Both the position numbers and the translations under genes were made by a program. Source: Amycolatopsis thermalba (GTDB lineage: Bacteria > Actinomycetota > Actinomycetes > Mycobacteriales > Pseudonocardiaceae). From it: 32,667 nt of DNA. Every line of letters begins with the position of its first letter. Within the stretch, counting starts at the first letter, position 1. The stretch covers positions 1 through 32,667 of the forward strand of contig NZ_PQHW01000080.1 of the NCBI RefSeq assembly GCF_003385215.1, read 5' to 3'. A model generated the notes under the pieces. That model saw nothing but the letters and a program-made list of their open reading frames with translations. It made no database searches and was not told where the DNA came from. Below are positions 1-7,527 of this stretch, piece after piece.

Positions 1-464
1 AAGCCGACGGCCTGGAAAGCGACATCGCCCCCAACGCCCTGCTCGACGAAGAAGACCAGACCCACAACAACACCATCTGGCACCTCTCCGACGGCCCCGA
101 CGGCAACAAAGGCTCCTGGTCCACCGGAGAGGACCGCATCGACTACCTCATGGACCCCAAACCCCTCGGCGGCCCCGGCAGCGCCCCCAAACCCGACCCA
201 CAGCTCTACGCGACCTACGCCGGAAACGGATCGGCGCACGGGCCGGACGGCGAGGCGGATCTCGCGGACGGCGACGTCGAGACCTTCTACGCGGACGGCC
301 GGTGGAAGAACCAGGTGGTGGGCAACAGCCGGGCCTCCAGCACCGGCGACACCAAGGCCGAGGCCCAGGCCGAGGGCCGCGAACTGGCCCGCAAGCGCGG
401 CGCCACGCACGTCGTCCGCCGCAAGGACGGCGAGATCGCGGAACGCCACGACTACGGCCGCTGA
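1..464 (+). CDS. DUF2188-like C-terminal protein, 5' end outside window
   Basis: The reading frame is open from base 3 to the TGA at 462-464, so the gene starts upstream of the window; the ATG at 150 is internal. The last ~60 residues (DVETFYADGRWKN, then SRASSTGDTKAEAQAEGREL, then a basic RKRGATHVV stretch and a final KDGEIAERHDYG) match the DUF2188 pattern, a small actinobacterial and proteobacterial domain of unknown function whose copies usually stand alone at about 60-80 aa. Here it is the tail of a longer protein. The preceding part is Asp/Gly/Pro-rich (NNTIWHLSDGPDGNKGSWS), with no recognisable motif, membrane segment or signal visible. Function is unknown; the fusion is the only unusual point. 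Confidence is good that it is coding and moderate for the domain call. Confidence 0.7.
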   Translation, partial: ADGLESDIAPNALLDEEDQTHNNTIWHLSDGPDGNKGSWSTGEDRIDYLMDPKPLGGPGSAPKPDPQLYATYAGNGSAHGPDGEADLADGDVETFYADGRWKNQVVGNSRASSTGDTKAEAQAEGRELARKRGATHVVRRKDGEIAERHDYGR

Positions 465-508
465 CCCGTTCCGCGCGCCACGGCACCGAGCAAGCGTATT
501 CCACGCGC

Positions 509-1165
509 GAAGGACAGCTCACGAGTCCGCGGAGACTTCTCGGCCAGGGAAGGCGGCCCGCGATTTCCGCGGTACCGCGCGGGCGCGAGCCGAGCAGCTG
601 CGGTCGGCGCCCCGGGCAGCGGCTCGCAAGTCGCGGGGAGGTTTGTCCGGTTTGGTGAAGGCTGCGGTGCTGCAATATCCGCGGAACCGGGCGGCGATCC
701 CGCGAGCCGCGCCGCCACGGTGGAGGGCCGGATGGGCGGCTCGCGAGTTGCGGGACGCCTCTCCGGTTGATGAAGGCGGGTGCCGCAATTTTTCCATGGG
801 CATCGCTTGGCGGTTCCGCCCAGCGGGCGGGCTCGGTCGACGCTGGGGTGGGCGAGTTGCGGGGACGGTTCTCGGGCTGGCGAAGGCGGGGCTGCCGCGA
901 TTCCGTGGTATCCCGTGGCGGTCGCACGAGGCGGGCGGGCTCGGTCGACGCTCGGGTGGGCGAGTTGGGGGGACGGTTCTCGGGCCGGTGAAGGCGGGGC
1001 TGCCGCGATTCCCGCGGTATCGCAGGGCGGTCGCGCACGGCGGGAAGCCTCGGTCCGCGGCCGGGTGGGCCTTCGCGAGTTCCGGGCATGCTTCTCTGGC
1101 CGATGAAGGTGCTGCCGCGCTACCGCGCGGCGATTCCGCAAGCCGGGCCGCCACCATCGACTGTA
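509..1165. repeat. Six-unit degenerate tandem repeat, period 108-115 bp
   Basis: Two anchors recur in step. A gaagg(c/t) core begins at 549, 657, 772, 882, 990 and 1105, giving spacings of 108, 115, 110, 108 and 115. A gcgagttgcgggg-like core lies about 30 bp before each copy, near 522, 626, 743, 852, 960 and 1075. Each gaagg core is followed by a variant of gctgccgcgattcccgcgg. The two central units (about 852-1060) are the most alike. No coding frame is conserved through the array because the period is not always a multiple of three. The repeat family is not one I can name. Confidence 0.8.
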
Positions 1166-1179
1166 ATTCACTCCAGAAC

Positions 1180-1193
1180 CACTCGGTCGAGTG
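1180..1193. promoter_or_regulatory. Perfect inverted repeat, candidate operator
   Basis: CACTCG-GT-CGAGTG is a perfect 6+2+6 palindrome. It lies about 33 bp upstream of a possible -10 element (TAGTTT, 1226-1231) for the secreted peptide gene at 1277, a position suitable for a regulator. The binding protein is unknown. Confidence 0.4.
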
Positions 1194-1276
1194 TCAGCAG
1201 CCGTGCGCCGCGTGCGCCGGATCGCTAGTTTTTTCGTCTCGTTCGAAGAACCATTTTCCGATGAAGGGGAAACTCA

Positions 1277-1528
1277 GTGTCGCGCACACTTCGTGCTGGT
1301 GTCGTCGGTCTCGCGGCCGCCTCGGCGGTTCTGACCGGGGCGGGCGCCGCCTCCGCCGGAGTCTCCACGCCGCAGCTCAAGGCCGTCGGCATGACGGTCA
1401 ACGGCCTGATGGGCAAGGCCGGCACCCCCAGCGTGCTCAGCGCCGTCACGGGCAAGCAGAGCGCGCTGTCCCCGGTCACCGGCGGCAACCCGCTGCGCCC
1501 GGTGACCGGCAAGCTGCCGATCGGCTGA
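1277..1528 (+). CDS. Small secreted protein with VTG repeats
   Basis: An 83-aa protein with a clear Sec signal peptide: basic MSRTLR, a hydrophobic stretch to about residue 24, and likely cleavage after ASA (about 27). The mature part is only about 55 residues and ends with three copies of a VTG(K/G) motif (SAVTGKQ, SPVTGGN, RPVTGK) spaced about 9-11 residues apart. It has no Cys and no LPXTG anchor, so it is probably released or loosely bound. The GTG start has a good ribosome site (GAAGGGGA, 1263-1270). A strong hairpin follows the stop. I recognise no family; small secreted repeat proteins of this size are common in actinomycetes and mostly uncharacterised. No function is claimed. Confidence 0.75.
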   Translation: MSRTLRAGVVGLAAASAVLTGAGAASAGVSTPQLKAVGMTVNGLMGKAGTPSVLSAVTGKQSALSPVTGGNPLRPVTGKLPIG

Positions 1529-1535
1529 TCGGGCG

Positions 1536-1569
1536 AGGCGTGCCACGGGAAGTCACCCGTGGCACGCCT
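1536..1569. terminator. Bidirectional hairpin terminator
   Basis: A perfect 14-bp stem (1536-1549 with 1556-1569) and a 6-base loop sit between the convergent ends of the secreted peptide gene (stop 1526-1528) and the ANTAR regulator (stop 1569-1571, reverse). There is no long T run, as is usual in actinobacteria. Confidence 0.75.
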
Positions 1570-2309
1570 CAGCGCTGTAGCGATTCCAGCAGCTTGCGGG
1601 CCACCAGGGCGAGCTTGGTGTTCGTCCGCTGCGATTCCTCGACCAGCCGGGTGAACGCCTCGTCCGCGCTGCACCCGTGGATCGCCATCAGCACGCCCTT
1701 GGCCTGGTCGATCTCGGCGCGCGAGGTCAGGGCCGTCTCCAGCTGGGCGATCTTGCGCTGCGTGGCCGCCCAGCGGCGGGCGTTGGTGAGCGCCTCGCAC
1801 GCGGCGGTGGTGAACAGGCGCATCACCTGCTCGTCGTAGTCGTCGAAGGCGCGGGCGGTGAAGCTGTACATGTCGAGCCCGCCCACCACCTCGTCCTCGC
1901 CGCCGGGCTCGCCGGGCAGCAGCACCGGCACGGACAGGTAGGTGTTGATGCCGGCCGCCTTCGCCGACGCGGTGAACTCCGGCCACTCCACCTCGTGCTC
2001 GCCGACGATGGCGCGCACCGGGCGTCGCTGGGTGGCGGCCTCGACGCACGGGCCGCGGCGGGTCCGGTACTGGCACTCGTCGATGCCGATGACCACCTCG
2101 TCGGTGGCCGCCAGCGTGTACAGGTGACCGTCCTCGGCGATGGCGGTGATCGTCGCGGCGTCGGCGTCGGGCAGGGTCGCCACGGCGCTCTCGGCGATGC
2201 CCTTCGCGATGTCCTCCAGCGGCTGGCTCGCCGCCTGTCCGCGCAGATCCTCCAGCGCGGCCGCCACGTGGTCGAGGCGGGCGAGCGGATCTGCGCGGCC
2301 GTCGGTCAT
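1569..2309 (-). CDS. GAF-ANTAR domain RNA-binding antiterminator
   Basis: A 246-aa cytoplasmic regulator. Residues about 25-170 form a GAF sensor domain (IGIDECQYRTRRGPCVEA, INTYLSVPVLLP, GGLDMYSFTARAFDDYD) and residues about 180-240 an ANTAR domain (LTSRAEIDQAKGVLMA, SADEAFTRLVEESQRTN). ANTAR domains bind paired stem-loops in nascent RNA and prevent termination; the GAF part usually senses a small ligand or receives a signal. The ATG start (2309) overlaps the TGA of the upstream methyltransferase remnant by four bases (ATGA), so the two are translationally coupled in one operon. The longer frame running upstream of 2309 is the shadow of that methyltransferase. The family is clear; the ligand and RNA targets are unknown. 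Confidence 0.9.
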   Translation of the reverse strand: MTDGRADPLARLDHVAAALEDLRGQAASQPLEDIAKGIAESAVATLPDADAATITAIAEDGHLYTLAATDEVVIGIDECQYRTRRGPCVEAATQRRPVRAIVGEHEVEWPEFTASAKAAGINTYLSVPVLLPGEPGGEDEVVGGLDMYSFTARAFDDYDEQVMRLFTTAACEALTNARRWAATQRKIAQLETALTSRAEIDQAKGVLMAIHGCSADEAFTRLVEESQRTNTKLALVARKLLESLQR

Positions 2310-3252
2310 GGCCGGCGGGTACCCGGGGCCGCGGCGGCGTAACCGGGCGTCGTGCGCAGCCAGATGTTCCCGCCCGGGTTGCGTGCCATGTCCGGGATCC
2401 CCGCCGTGAGCAGCTCCCGATGGCGGGCCCACAGGTACTGCCGGAACCAGCGCACCTCGAAGCGCGAGTTGCAGGCCAGGAACGCGCGCAGCAGGTAGAC
2501 CTCCTGCCAGGCGCGGCCCTCGGTCACCCAGTCGAGCGGGTACTCGAAGGGGAAGAACACGTCGTGCACGTGGATCCACACCCCGTCGGCGAGGGGGGCA
2601 GCACCTCGAAGAAGAGGTGGTTGACATCGGAGCCCGCCTTGACAACGTGGGTGGAGTCGATGAACAACACGTCACCGGCCTCCAGGGCGAGGAACGTCTC
2701 CATCGGGACGTCCTGCACCGGCTGCTCACGGATCGTCACGCGCTGTTCGTCACCGGGGCGCAGCAGCGAACGCACCAGGTCCGGGTAGGGCTCGACGAAG
2801 GTCAGCTCGACCGCGCCGTCCAGCCAGTGCTCGACGGTGTCCAGCGTCATCGCCGACGAGTAGCCGGACCCGATCTCCACCAGCCGCCGCGGGCGCAGGT
2901 GCCGCAGCATCGCGTGCAGGACCAGCGCGTCGGACCAGGAGTACTCGGGATTGCCGAAGAAGTACCGGTACTCCGGCGACCGGTCCTCGGGGAACGGGTG
3001 GTCCTTCAGCAGCTCCGTGAGCACGGGCAGCAGGGCGAGCTGGTCGTCCTCGCGCAGGTCGAGGCCGGCGGGATCGGATCCGGTGTCGAACAGCGTCGCG
3101 GCGCGGGCGCGGACCTGCGCGGGGTCCGGGTGCGGCGAGTAGAAGTGGCCCGGCGGCACCCAGGTCCGGTAGGTGGCGGCGAGCTGGTCGCGTTCGGCTT
3201 CTGCGGCGGCGCACCGGGCCAGGAGGTCGTCGTGGGTCCGGCGCGACACCAC
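2306..3252 (-). pseudogene. Class I SAM methyltransferase, broken by a one-base frameshift
   Basis: Reading from a GTG at 3252, the first about 218 residues give a Rossmann-type methyltransferase: a short helical N-terminus (CAAAEAERDQLAATYRTW), VPPGHFYSPHPD, SAM motif I RRLVEIGSGYSS, the acidic FVEPYPD strand end, and DVLFIDSTHVVKAGSDVNH. At a run of six G (2593-2598) the frame is lost and ends in nonsense. The family's C-terminus continues in another frame from about 2590 to the TGA at 2306 (GVWIHVHDVFFPFEYPLDW, then AYLLRAFLACNSRFEVRWF-type sequence). One extra base in the G run would restore a continuous protein of about 315 aa (LPPLADGVWIH). It may therefore be a true disruption, a sequencing error, or slippage. 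The start is uncertain: a GGAGG lies 14 bases upstream of the GTG. It is coupled to the ANTAR gene by ATGA. The substrate is unknown. Confidence 0.8.
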
Positions 3253-3323
3253 GTATGCCTGGCCAGCCTCCGCAACGGCGCACCGATCAAGGACATCGCC
3301 GCAGTCTAGACAGCCGCGGCGCC

Positions 3324-3338
3324 TACCCTGGTGGGGTG
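3324..3338 (+). promoter_or_regulatory. -10 element for a leaderless trpF transcript
   Basis: TACCCT (3324-3329, fitting TAnnnT) lies six bases before the GTG start at 3336, so transcription should begin at or beside the start codon. No clear -35 is visible. Confidence 0.5.
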
Positions 3339-3926
3339 TTCGTGAAGATCTGCGGCCTGCGCACCGAGGCCGACGTGGACTGCGCGGTGACGGCCGGGGC
3401 CGACGCGGTCGGGTTCGTCCTGGCCCCCAGTCCCCGGCAGGTCAGCGTGGACGAGGCCACGCGCCTGGTGGCCGCCGTGCCCCCGGAGGTCCTCAGCGTG
3501 GGGGTGTTCCTCGGGATGCCCGTCGCCGAGGTCCGGGACGTCGCGGTCAAGACCGGCCTGGGCGCGGTCCAGCTGCACGGCGCCGGCTACGCGGCGGAGG
3601 ACTTCGCCGCGCTCGCCGACCTGGGGGTGCCGCTGGTGCGGGCCACGTCGACGGCGGGCGAGCGGGTGGCGGTCGGGGCGTTCGGCGAGGAGATGCTGAT
3701 CCTCGACTCGCCGCGGGCCGGGTCGGGGGAGCAGTGGGGCTGGTCGAAGCTGCGCGGCCAGACCGGGCGGTGGCTGCTGGCGGGCGGGCTGCGCCCGGAC
3801 AACGTGGCGGAGGCGATCGAGACGGTGCGCCCGTGGGGCGTCGACGTGTCCAGCGGAGTGGAATCCACGCGCGGCACGAAGGATCATGGGCTGATCCGGG
3901 AATTCCTCGCCGCCGTGCGTCCCTGA
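3336..3926 (+). CDS. trpF: Phosphoribosylanthranilate isomerase TrpF
   Basis: A 196-aa single-domain TIM barrel, the normal TrpF length. It converts N-(5-phosphoribosyl)anthranilate to the carboxyphenylamino-deoxyribulose phosphate in tryptophan synthesis. Visible family motifs are the N-terminal VKICGLR (catalytic Cys), the strand GADAVGFVLAPSPRQ, VQLHG, the ILDSP strand with the general-acid Asp, LLAGGLRPDNV, and the phosphate-binding GVDVSSGVE. The start is GTG 3336, with no ribosome site but a -10 six bases away. No other trp gene is nearby: it is flanked by a methyltransferase and an ECF sigma module. This is notable because many actinobacteria lack trpF and use the bifunctional PriA. 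It could be a second, dedicated isomerase or part of a specialised anthranilate pathway. Confidence 0.93.
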   Translation: MFVKICGLRTEADVDCAVTAGADAVGFVLAPSPRQVSVDEATRLVAAVPPEVLSVGVFLGMPVAEVRDVAVKTGLGAVQLHGAGYAAEDFAALADLGVPLVRATSTAGERVAVGAFGEEMLILDSPRAGSGEQWGWSKLRGQTGRWLLAGGLRPDNVAEAIETVRPWGVDVSSGVESTRGTKDHGLIREFLAAVRP

Positions 3927-3980
3927 CCGCGGATCCCGTTCGTCGGTGTGGTGAGAACACGGACCGGCGAGGAGGACGCG

Positions 3981-4304
3981 ATGCAGTACATGCTGTTGAT
4001 CTGCGGTGGCCCGGAGGCCGCCGAGCACGCCGAGGACGGCTGTGGCGACTGGGGCGAGGAGATGGCCGGGCGGGGCGTCCTGCGCGGCGGGGCCGGGCTG
4101 CGGCCCCCGCACGAGGCGACCACCGTGCGGGTGCGGTCGGACGAGGTGCTGCTGTCCGACGGCCCGTTCGCCGAGACCCGCGAGCAGGTCGGCGGGTTCT
4201 GCCTGATCGAGTGCGCCGACCTGGACGAGGCGATCGAGATCGCGTCGAAGCACCCGGCCGCGACCTACGGGTCGATCGAGGTCCGGCCGATCTGGCAGCC
4301 GTGA
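3981..4304 (+). CDS. YCII-related (DGPF) protein
   Basis: A 107-aa cytoplasmic protein of the YCII-like fold with the diagnostic DGPFAETREQVGGF motif in its middle, opening with MQYMLLICGGPEAA and closing with ATYGSIEVRPIWQP. The ATG start has a strong ribosome site (GGCGAGGAGG, 3967-3976); an in-frame ATG-less extension to 3948 is less likely. Its TGA overlaps the GTG of the sigma factor by four bases, so the pair is co-translated. Such DGPF proteins are the typical genomic partners of ECF42 sigma factors and are often their targets. The biochemical role is unknown; the fold resembles ferredoxin-like dimeric enzymes. Confidence 0.9.
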   Translation: MQYMLLICGGPEAAEHAEDGCGDWGEEMAGRGVLRGGAGLRPPHEATTVRVRSDEVLLSDGPFAETREQVGGFCLIECADLDEAIEIASKHPAATYGSIEVRPIWQP

Positions 4305-5515
4305 CCGACGTCCACACCGCGCTCGTCCGGGCCTTCCGGGACGAGTGGGGCCAGGTGGTCGCGACCCTGATCCGGCTCACCGGCGACTGGGACCTCGCCG
4401 AGGAGTGCGCCCAGGACGCGTTCGCCCAGGCCGTCGGGTCGTGGTCCCGGGACGGCGTGCCGCGCCGGCCCGGGGCCTGGCTCACCACCGCCGCCCGCAA
4501 CCGCGCGCTCGACCGGCTGCGCCGGGACGCGGTCGGAGCGGCCAAGCTGCGGGAGGTCGCGGCGATGCCTGTTCCCGAACCCGAATCCGACGACAGCGGC
4601 GTGCCCGACGACCGCTTGCGCCTGATGTTCACCTGCTGCCACCCGGCGTTGTCGCTCGACGCGCAGGTGGCGCTGACGTTGCGCACGCTGGCCGGGCTGA
4701 CCCCGGCCGAGATCGCGCGGGCCCTGCTGATCGCCGAGCCCGCGTTGAAGAAACGGCTGGTGCGCGCGAAGCAGAAGATCCGGCACGCCGGCATCCCGTA
4801 CCGGGTGCCGCCGGCGCACCTGCTGCCGGAGCGGACCCCGGCCGTGCTGGCGGTGCTGTACCTGTTGTTCAACGAGGGCTATGCGGCCACGGCCGGCGCG
4901 GACCTGCTGCGCCGCGAGTTGTCGGCGGAGGCGATCCGGCTGGCGCGCGTGCTGCACGAGCTGATGCCGGACGAGCCGGAGGCCACCGGGCTGCTGGCGC
5001 TGATGCTGCTGCAGGACGCGCGCCGGGACGCGCGGGTGGACGAGCACGGTGACCTCGTGCTGCTGGCGGACCAGGACCGCGGCCGGTGGGACCGCGCCGA
5101 GATCGACGAGGGCGTGGCGCTGCTGGACGGCGCGCTGCGGCGCGGGGCGCCGGGGCCGTACCAGGTGCAGGCGGCGATCGCCGCATGCCACGGGACGGCG
5201 GCGCGGGCCGCGGACACGGACTGGCCGCAGATCGCCGCGCTGTACGGCAGGCTGGCCGAGATGACCCGGTCGCCGGTGGTGGAGCTGAACCGCGCGGTGG
5301 CCGTGGGGATGGCCGCCGGGCCCGCCGAGGGGCTGCGGATCCTGTCCGGTGTGGATCTGCCGGGCTACCACCTGCTGCCCGCCACGCGAGCCGAGTTCCT
5401 GCGCCGCCTGGGACGCCACACGGAGGCGGCGGCGGAGTACCGCGAGGCGTTGCGGCTGGTCACGACGGACGCGGAGCGCCGCTTCCTGACGCGAAGGCTG
5501 GCAGAGGTGGGGTGA
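4301..5515 (+). CDS. ECF42-type RNA polymerase sigma factor with long C-terminal extension
   Basis: A 404-aa protein, twice the size of an ordinary ECF sigma factor. Residues about 8-75 are region 2 (FRDEWGQVVATLIRLTGDW, ECAQDAFAQAV, RPGAWLTTAARNRALDRLRR). Residues about 105-165 are region 4 (DDRLRLMFTCCHPALSLDAQ, LAGLTPAEIARALLI, KRLVRAKQKIR). From about 175 onward is the conserved helical extension of this group (LAVLYLLFNEGYAAT, ALLDGALRRGAPGPYQVQAA, VVELNRAVAVGMA, GYHLLPATRAEFLRRLGRHTEAAAEYREAL), with a TPR-like end. No anti-sigma gene is adjacent; in this group the extension is thought to control activity. GTG 4301 overlaps the preceding stop. The stimulus is unknown. Confidence 0.93.
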   Translation: MTDVHTALVRAFRDEWGQVVATLIRLTGDWDLAEECAQDAFAQAVGSWSRDGVPRRPGAWLTTAARNRALDRLRRDAVGAAKLREVAAMPVPEPESDDSGVPDDRLRLMFTCCHPALSLDAQVALTLRTLAGLTPAEIARALLIAEPALKKRLVRAKQKIRHAGIPYRVPPAHLLPERTPAVLAVLYLLFNEGYAATAGADLLRRELSAEAIRLARVLHELMPDEPEATGLLALMLLQDARRDARVDEHGDLVLLADQDRGRWDRAEIDEGVALLDGALRRGAPGPYQVQAAIAACHGTAARAADTDWPQIAALYGRLAEMTRSPVVELNRAVAVGMAAGPAEGLRILSGVDLPGYHLLPATRAEFLRRLGRHTEAAAEYREALRLVTTDAERRFLTRRLAEVG

Positions 5516-5517
5516 CG

Positions 5518-5554
5518 GGCCGGCCGGTGCGCCCCCGGAAGGCACCGGCCGGCC
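5518..5554. terminator. Bidirectional hairpin terminator
   Basis: A 13-bp perfect stem (5518-5530 with 5542-5554) around an 11-base loop, between the convergent stops of the sigma factor (5515) and the 615-aa membrane protein (5561). Confidence 0.75.
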
Positions 5555-5560
5555 GCGGCG

Positions 5561-7408
5561 TCACCTGCTGCTGACCCTCACCCGCCGCGACGGGGACGGC
5601 GCGCCGCCCGCGGCGGAGGTGTACAGCCAGGCGAACAGCACCCACATGCCGCCGAACACGAGGCCCACCAGGACGTACGCCACGGTCCACAGCACGAGCG
5701 GCGTGTCGGTCTTGCGTTCGCGCTGCAGGAACTTGATCTCCGACATGAAAGGGCGCGGCCCGGACGTCGCGGTGATCTCGCCGGCGTTCGCGGCCGGGTC
5801 GGCGGGCGCGTAGATCGGCGCGATCGCCATCACCCGGTTCCCGTAGTGCACGCGGATGCCGGTCTTCCACTGCCCGAACACCGGCAGCGGCTGTGTCGTC
5901 CGGTACGTGCCCTCCGCCGTCCGCTCCAGCGGCGCGCTGTAGAAATCCCCGCCCTGCCACGAGAAACCGTTGAGCCACACCGGATCCGACACCAGGTCCG
6001 CCCGGTTGATCGTCACCGTCGCGGTCACCCACCGCGGCTGCCCGCCACCGTGCGGGTTCGAGATCGGCAGGCTCTGGCCGGTGTCCGTGAGCTGGATGTC
6101 CGCCACCAGGTCGGCGGGCGGATCGGCCGGCGGGATGACCGCCGCGCACAGCGCCACCGCCCCGAGCGCCCCCACGAGCCCGCCCAGGTGCCGCGTCCGG
6201 AAGCGCACCGCGGGCGCGCCCGACGGCGCCGGGTCCGATGCCCGCCGCGCCGCCACCGCCTCGACCCGCTGGTACTGCCACACCCCGATCAGCGCCCCGG
6301 CCACCGACGCGGCCGCCCCCCACAGCACGAACGTGTCGAGGTGGGACAGCGGCCACGGGTCGGGCATCAGCCACTGCGAGAACGCCCACTCGCCGGACAT
6401 CCCGAGCACCCCGGCGGCCAGCCCGGCCACCACGGCGAACGCGTACCCGCGCCGCCCGCGCAGCAGGATCGCCACCAGCTCGATCACCACGGCCTCGGCC
6501 GCGTACGGCAGCAGCAGCGCCACGTGCAGGTCGTTGACCAGCGGCAGCACCGCGAACACCGCCCGCGTGACCAGCACCACGGCCACCACCAGCGGCGCGG
6601 CGCCGGGACCGCCCGCGAGCCGCCCGTAGACCAGGGTCCAGCTGCCGATCAGCCCCACCAGCACCACCTGGGCGAGCATCGGGAACTGAGGCACCCCGAG
6701 GTCGAACTCCATCAGGAACGCCGACGCGCCCATCAGCCACGCACCCGCGAGCAGCGGCCCGAGCAGCCGCACCACCGGCCCGCGCGCGCCGACCTGCCGC
6801 GCCTCGCCCAGCAGCAGCTGCAGCCCGATCACCACCCCGACACCGCCGCCGATCATCAGCACGTGCGTCGGGCCCCACTCGGTGACGTCCTGGCCGAACA
6901 GCCGGTGCCACACGTCGTCCAGCGGGAACCCGGCGATGCCGACCAGGCCGGTCGCCATCATCTGGATGCTGCCCATCGGCGCGCGCCAGTGCGGCCCGAT
7001 CGGGAACGTGCGCACCGGCAGCTTCCCCTTCGCCAGCGCGGCGCTGAGCACGCCGCTGGCGAAGATGCCCATCAGTCCGAAGTAGATCGGGTAGTGCGAC
7101 GGGTTGGCCAGCGGCCCCTCGTCGCGGCCGAGTTCCATGTGGATCGGCACGTCCCAGTAGACGCCGATCAGCGCGGCCATGCCGGACACGAACGCGACGA
7201 ACATCGGCAGCGCCGCCCACCGGGGCAGCCCGCTCAGCCCGGCCGACCAGTCGGCGAGCCTGCCGACGACCGTCGTGCGGCCCGCGCGCTCCCGGATGAC
7301 GAACACGGCGAGCGGCAGGAAGATCACGAAGAACATCAGGCCCGCGATGACGATCTGGCCGAGCGCGGCCCCGCCCGCGGGTGGGCTGGACTCCTGGGCG
7401 ACGAGCAC
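5561..7408 (-). CDS. Large polytopic membrane protein with extracytoplasmic C-terminal domain, function unknown
   Basis: A 615-aa protein. Residues about 15-425 are mostly membrane segments; a soluble, strand-rich region of about 140 residues follows (IQLTDTGQSLPISNP, WLNGFSWQGGDFYSAPLER, QPLPVFGQWKTGIRVHYG, then MAIAPIYAP), and a last membrane helix near 575-595 precedes a short basic tail. Conserved-looking polar residues sit within or beside membrane segments: YWDVPIHMELGRDEGPL, NPSHYPIYFG, DDVWHRLFGQDVTEWGPTHV. Such His/Asp/Glu sets could bind a metal or haem (inference). The GTG start at 7408 has a GGAAGG site. It is divergent from a cupredoxin-like lipoprotein and a second polytopic protein, which suggests a joint role at the membrane. 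I cannot assign a named family. Confidence 0.85.
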   Translation of the reverse strand: MLVAQESSPPAGGAALGQIVIAGLMFFVIFLPLAVFVIRERAGRTTVVGRLADWSAGLSGLPRWAALPMFVAFVSGMAALIGVYWDVPIHMELGRDEGPLANPSHYPIYFGLMGIFASGVLSAALAKGKLPVRTFPIGPHWRAPMGSIQMMATGLVGIAGFPLDDVWHRLFGQDVTEWGPTHVLMIGGGVGVVIGLQLLLGEARQVGARGPVVRLLGPLLAGAWLMGASAFLMEFDLGVPQFPMLAQVVLVGLIGSWTLVYGRLAGGPGAAPLVVAVVLVTRAVFAVLPLVNDLHVALLLPYAAEAVVIELVAILLRGRRGYAFAVVAGLAAGVLGMSGEWAFSQWLMPDPWPLSHLDTFVLWGAAASVAGALIGVWQYQRVEAVAARRASDPAPSGAPAVRFRTRHLGGLVGALGAVALCAAVIPPADPPADLVADIQLTDTGQSLPISNPHGGGQPRWVTATVTINRADLVSDPVWLNGFSWQGGDFYSAPLERTAEGTYRTTQPLPVFGQWKTGIRVHYGNRVMAIAPIYAPADPAANAGEITATSGPRPFMSEIKFLQRERKTDTPLVLWTVAYVLVGLVFGGMWVLFAWLYTSAAGGAPSPSRRVRVSSR

Positions 7409-7451
7409 GGTGGACCTTCCTCGATGAAGCCGGGCATGCGTGCTACCCGAA

Positions 7452-7462
7452 GTAACTGTTAC
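7452..7462. promoter_or_regulatory. Inverted repeat in the divergent promoter region
   Basis: GTAAC-T-GTTAC is a perfect palindrome with a one-base centre, in the 119-bp gap between the divergent 615-aa membrane gene (start 7408) and the cupredoxin lipoprotein gene (start 7528). It stands out as AT-rich against its surroundings and could be a shared operator. No binding protein is known. Confidence 0.35.
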
Positions 7463-7527
7463 CGTTGGTCACACACTTTACGGGTTCCCGGACGCAACGG
7501 GCAAGCCGGGCGGAGGAAGGACGGGGA

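Larger units (their letters stand above)
465..1276. other. Gene-free region dominated by degenerate tandem repeats
   Basis: This 812-base stretch has open frames on both strands, but their translations are Arg/Pro/Ala-rich, repetitive and without family resemblance, as expected for high-GC non-coding DNA. It holds the tandem array (about 509-1165), a short perfect palindrome (1180-1193) and a possible -10 element TAGTTT (1226-1231) for the small secreted gene at 1277. Confidence 0.7.

Noticed and set aside
148-1171. Long reverse-strand frames of 212 to 313 aa over the repeat array
   Set aside because: Translations are Arg/Pro-rich, repeat with the DNA array, overlap one another in several frames and resemble no protein family.
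2585-2605. Programmed ribosomal frameshift in the methyltransferase
   Set aside because: A G6/C6 run can slip, but no stimulatory structure or slippery heptamer of a known type is evident; a plain indel is simpler.
1569-2729. 386-aa extended version of the ANTAR protein
   Set aside because: The added N-terminus is the wrong-frame reading of the methyltransferase; ATG 2309 with ATGA coupling is the natural start.
3173-4300. 780-aa extension of the sigma factor
   Set aside because: The extra part runs through trpF and the DGPF gene in another frame.
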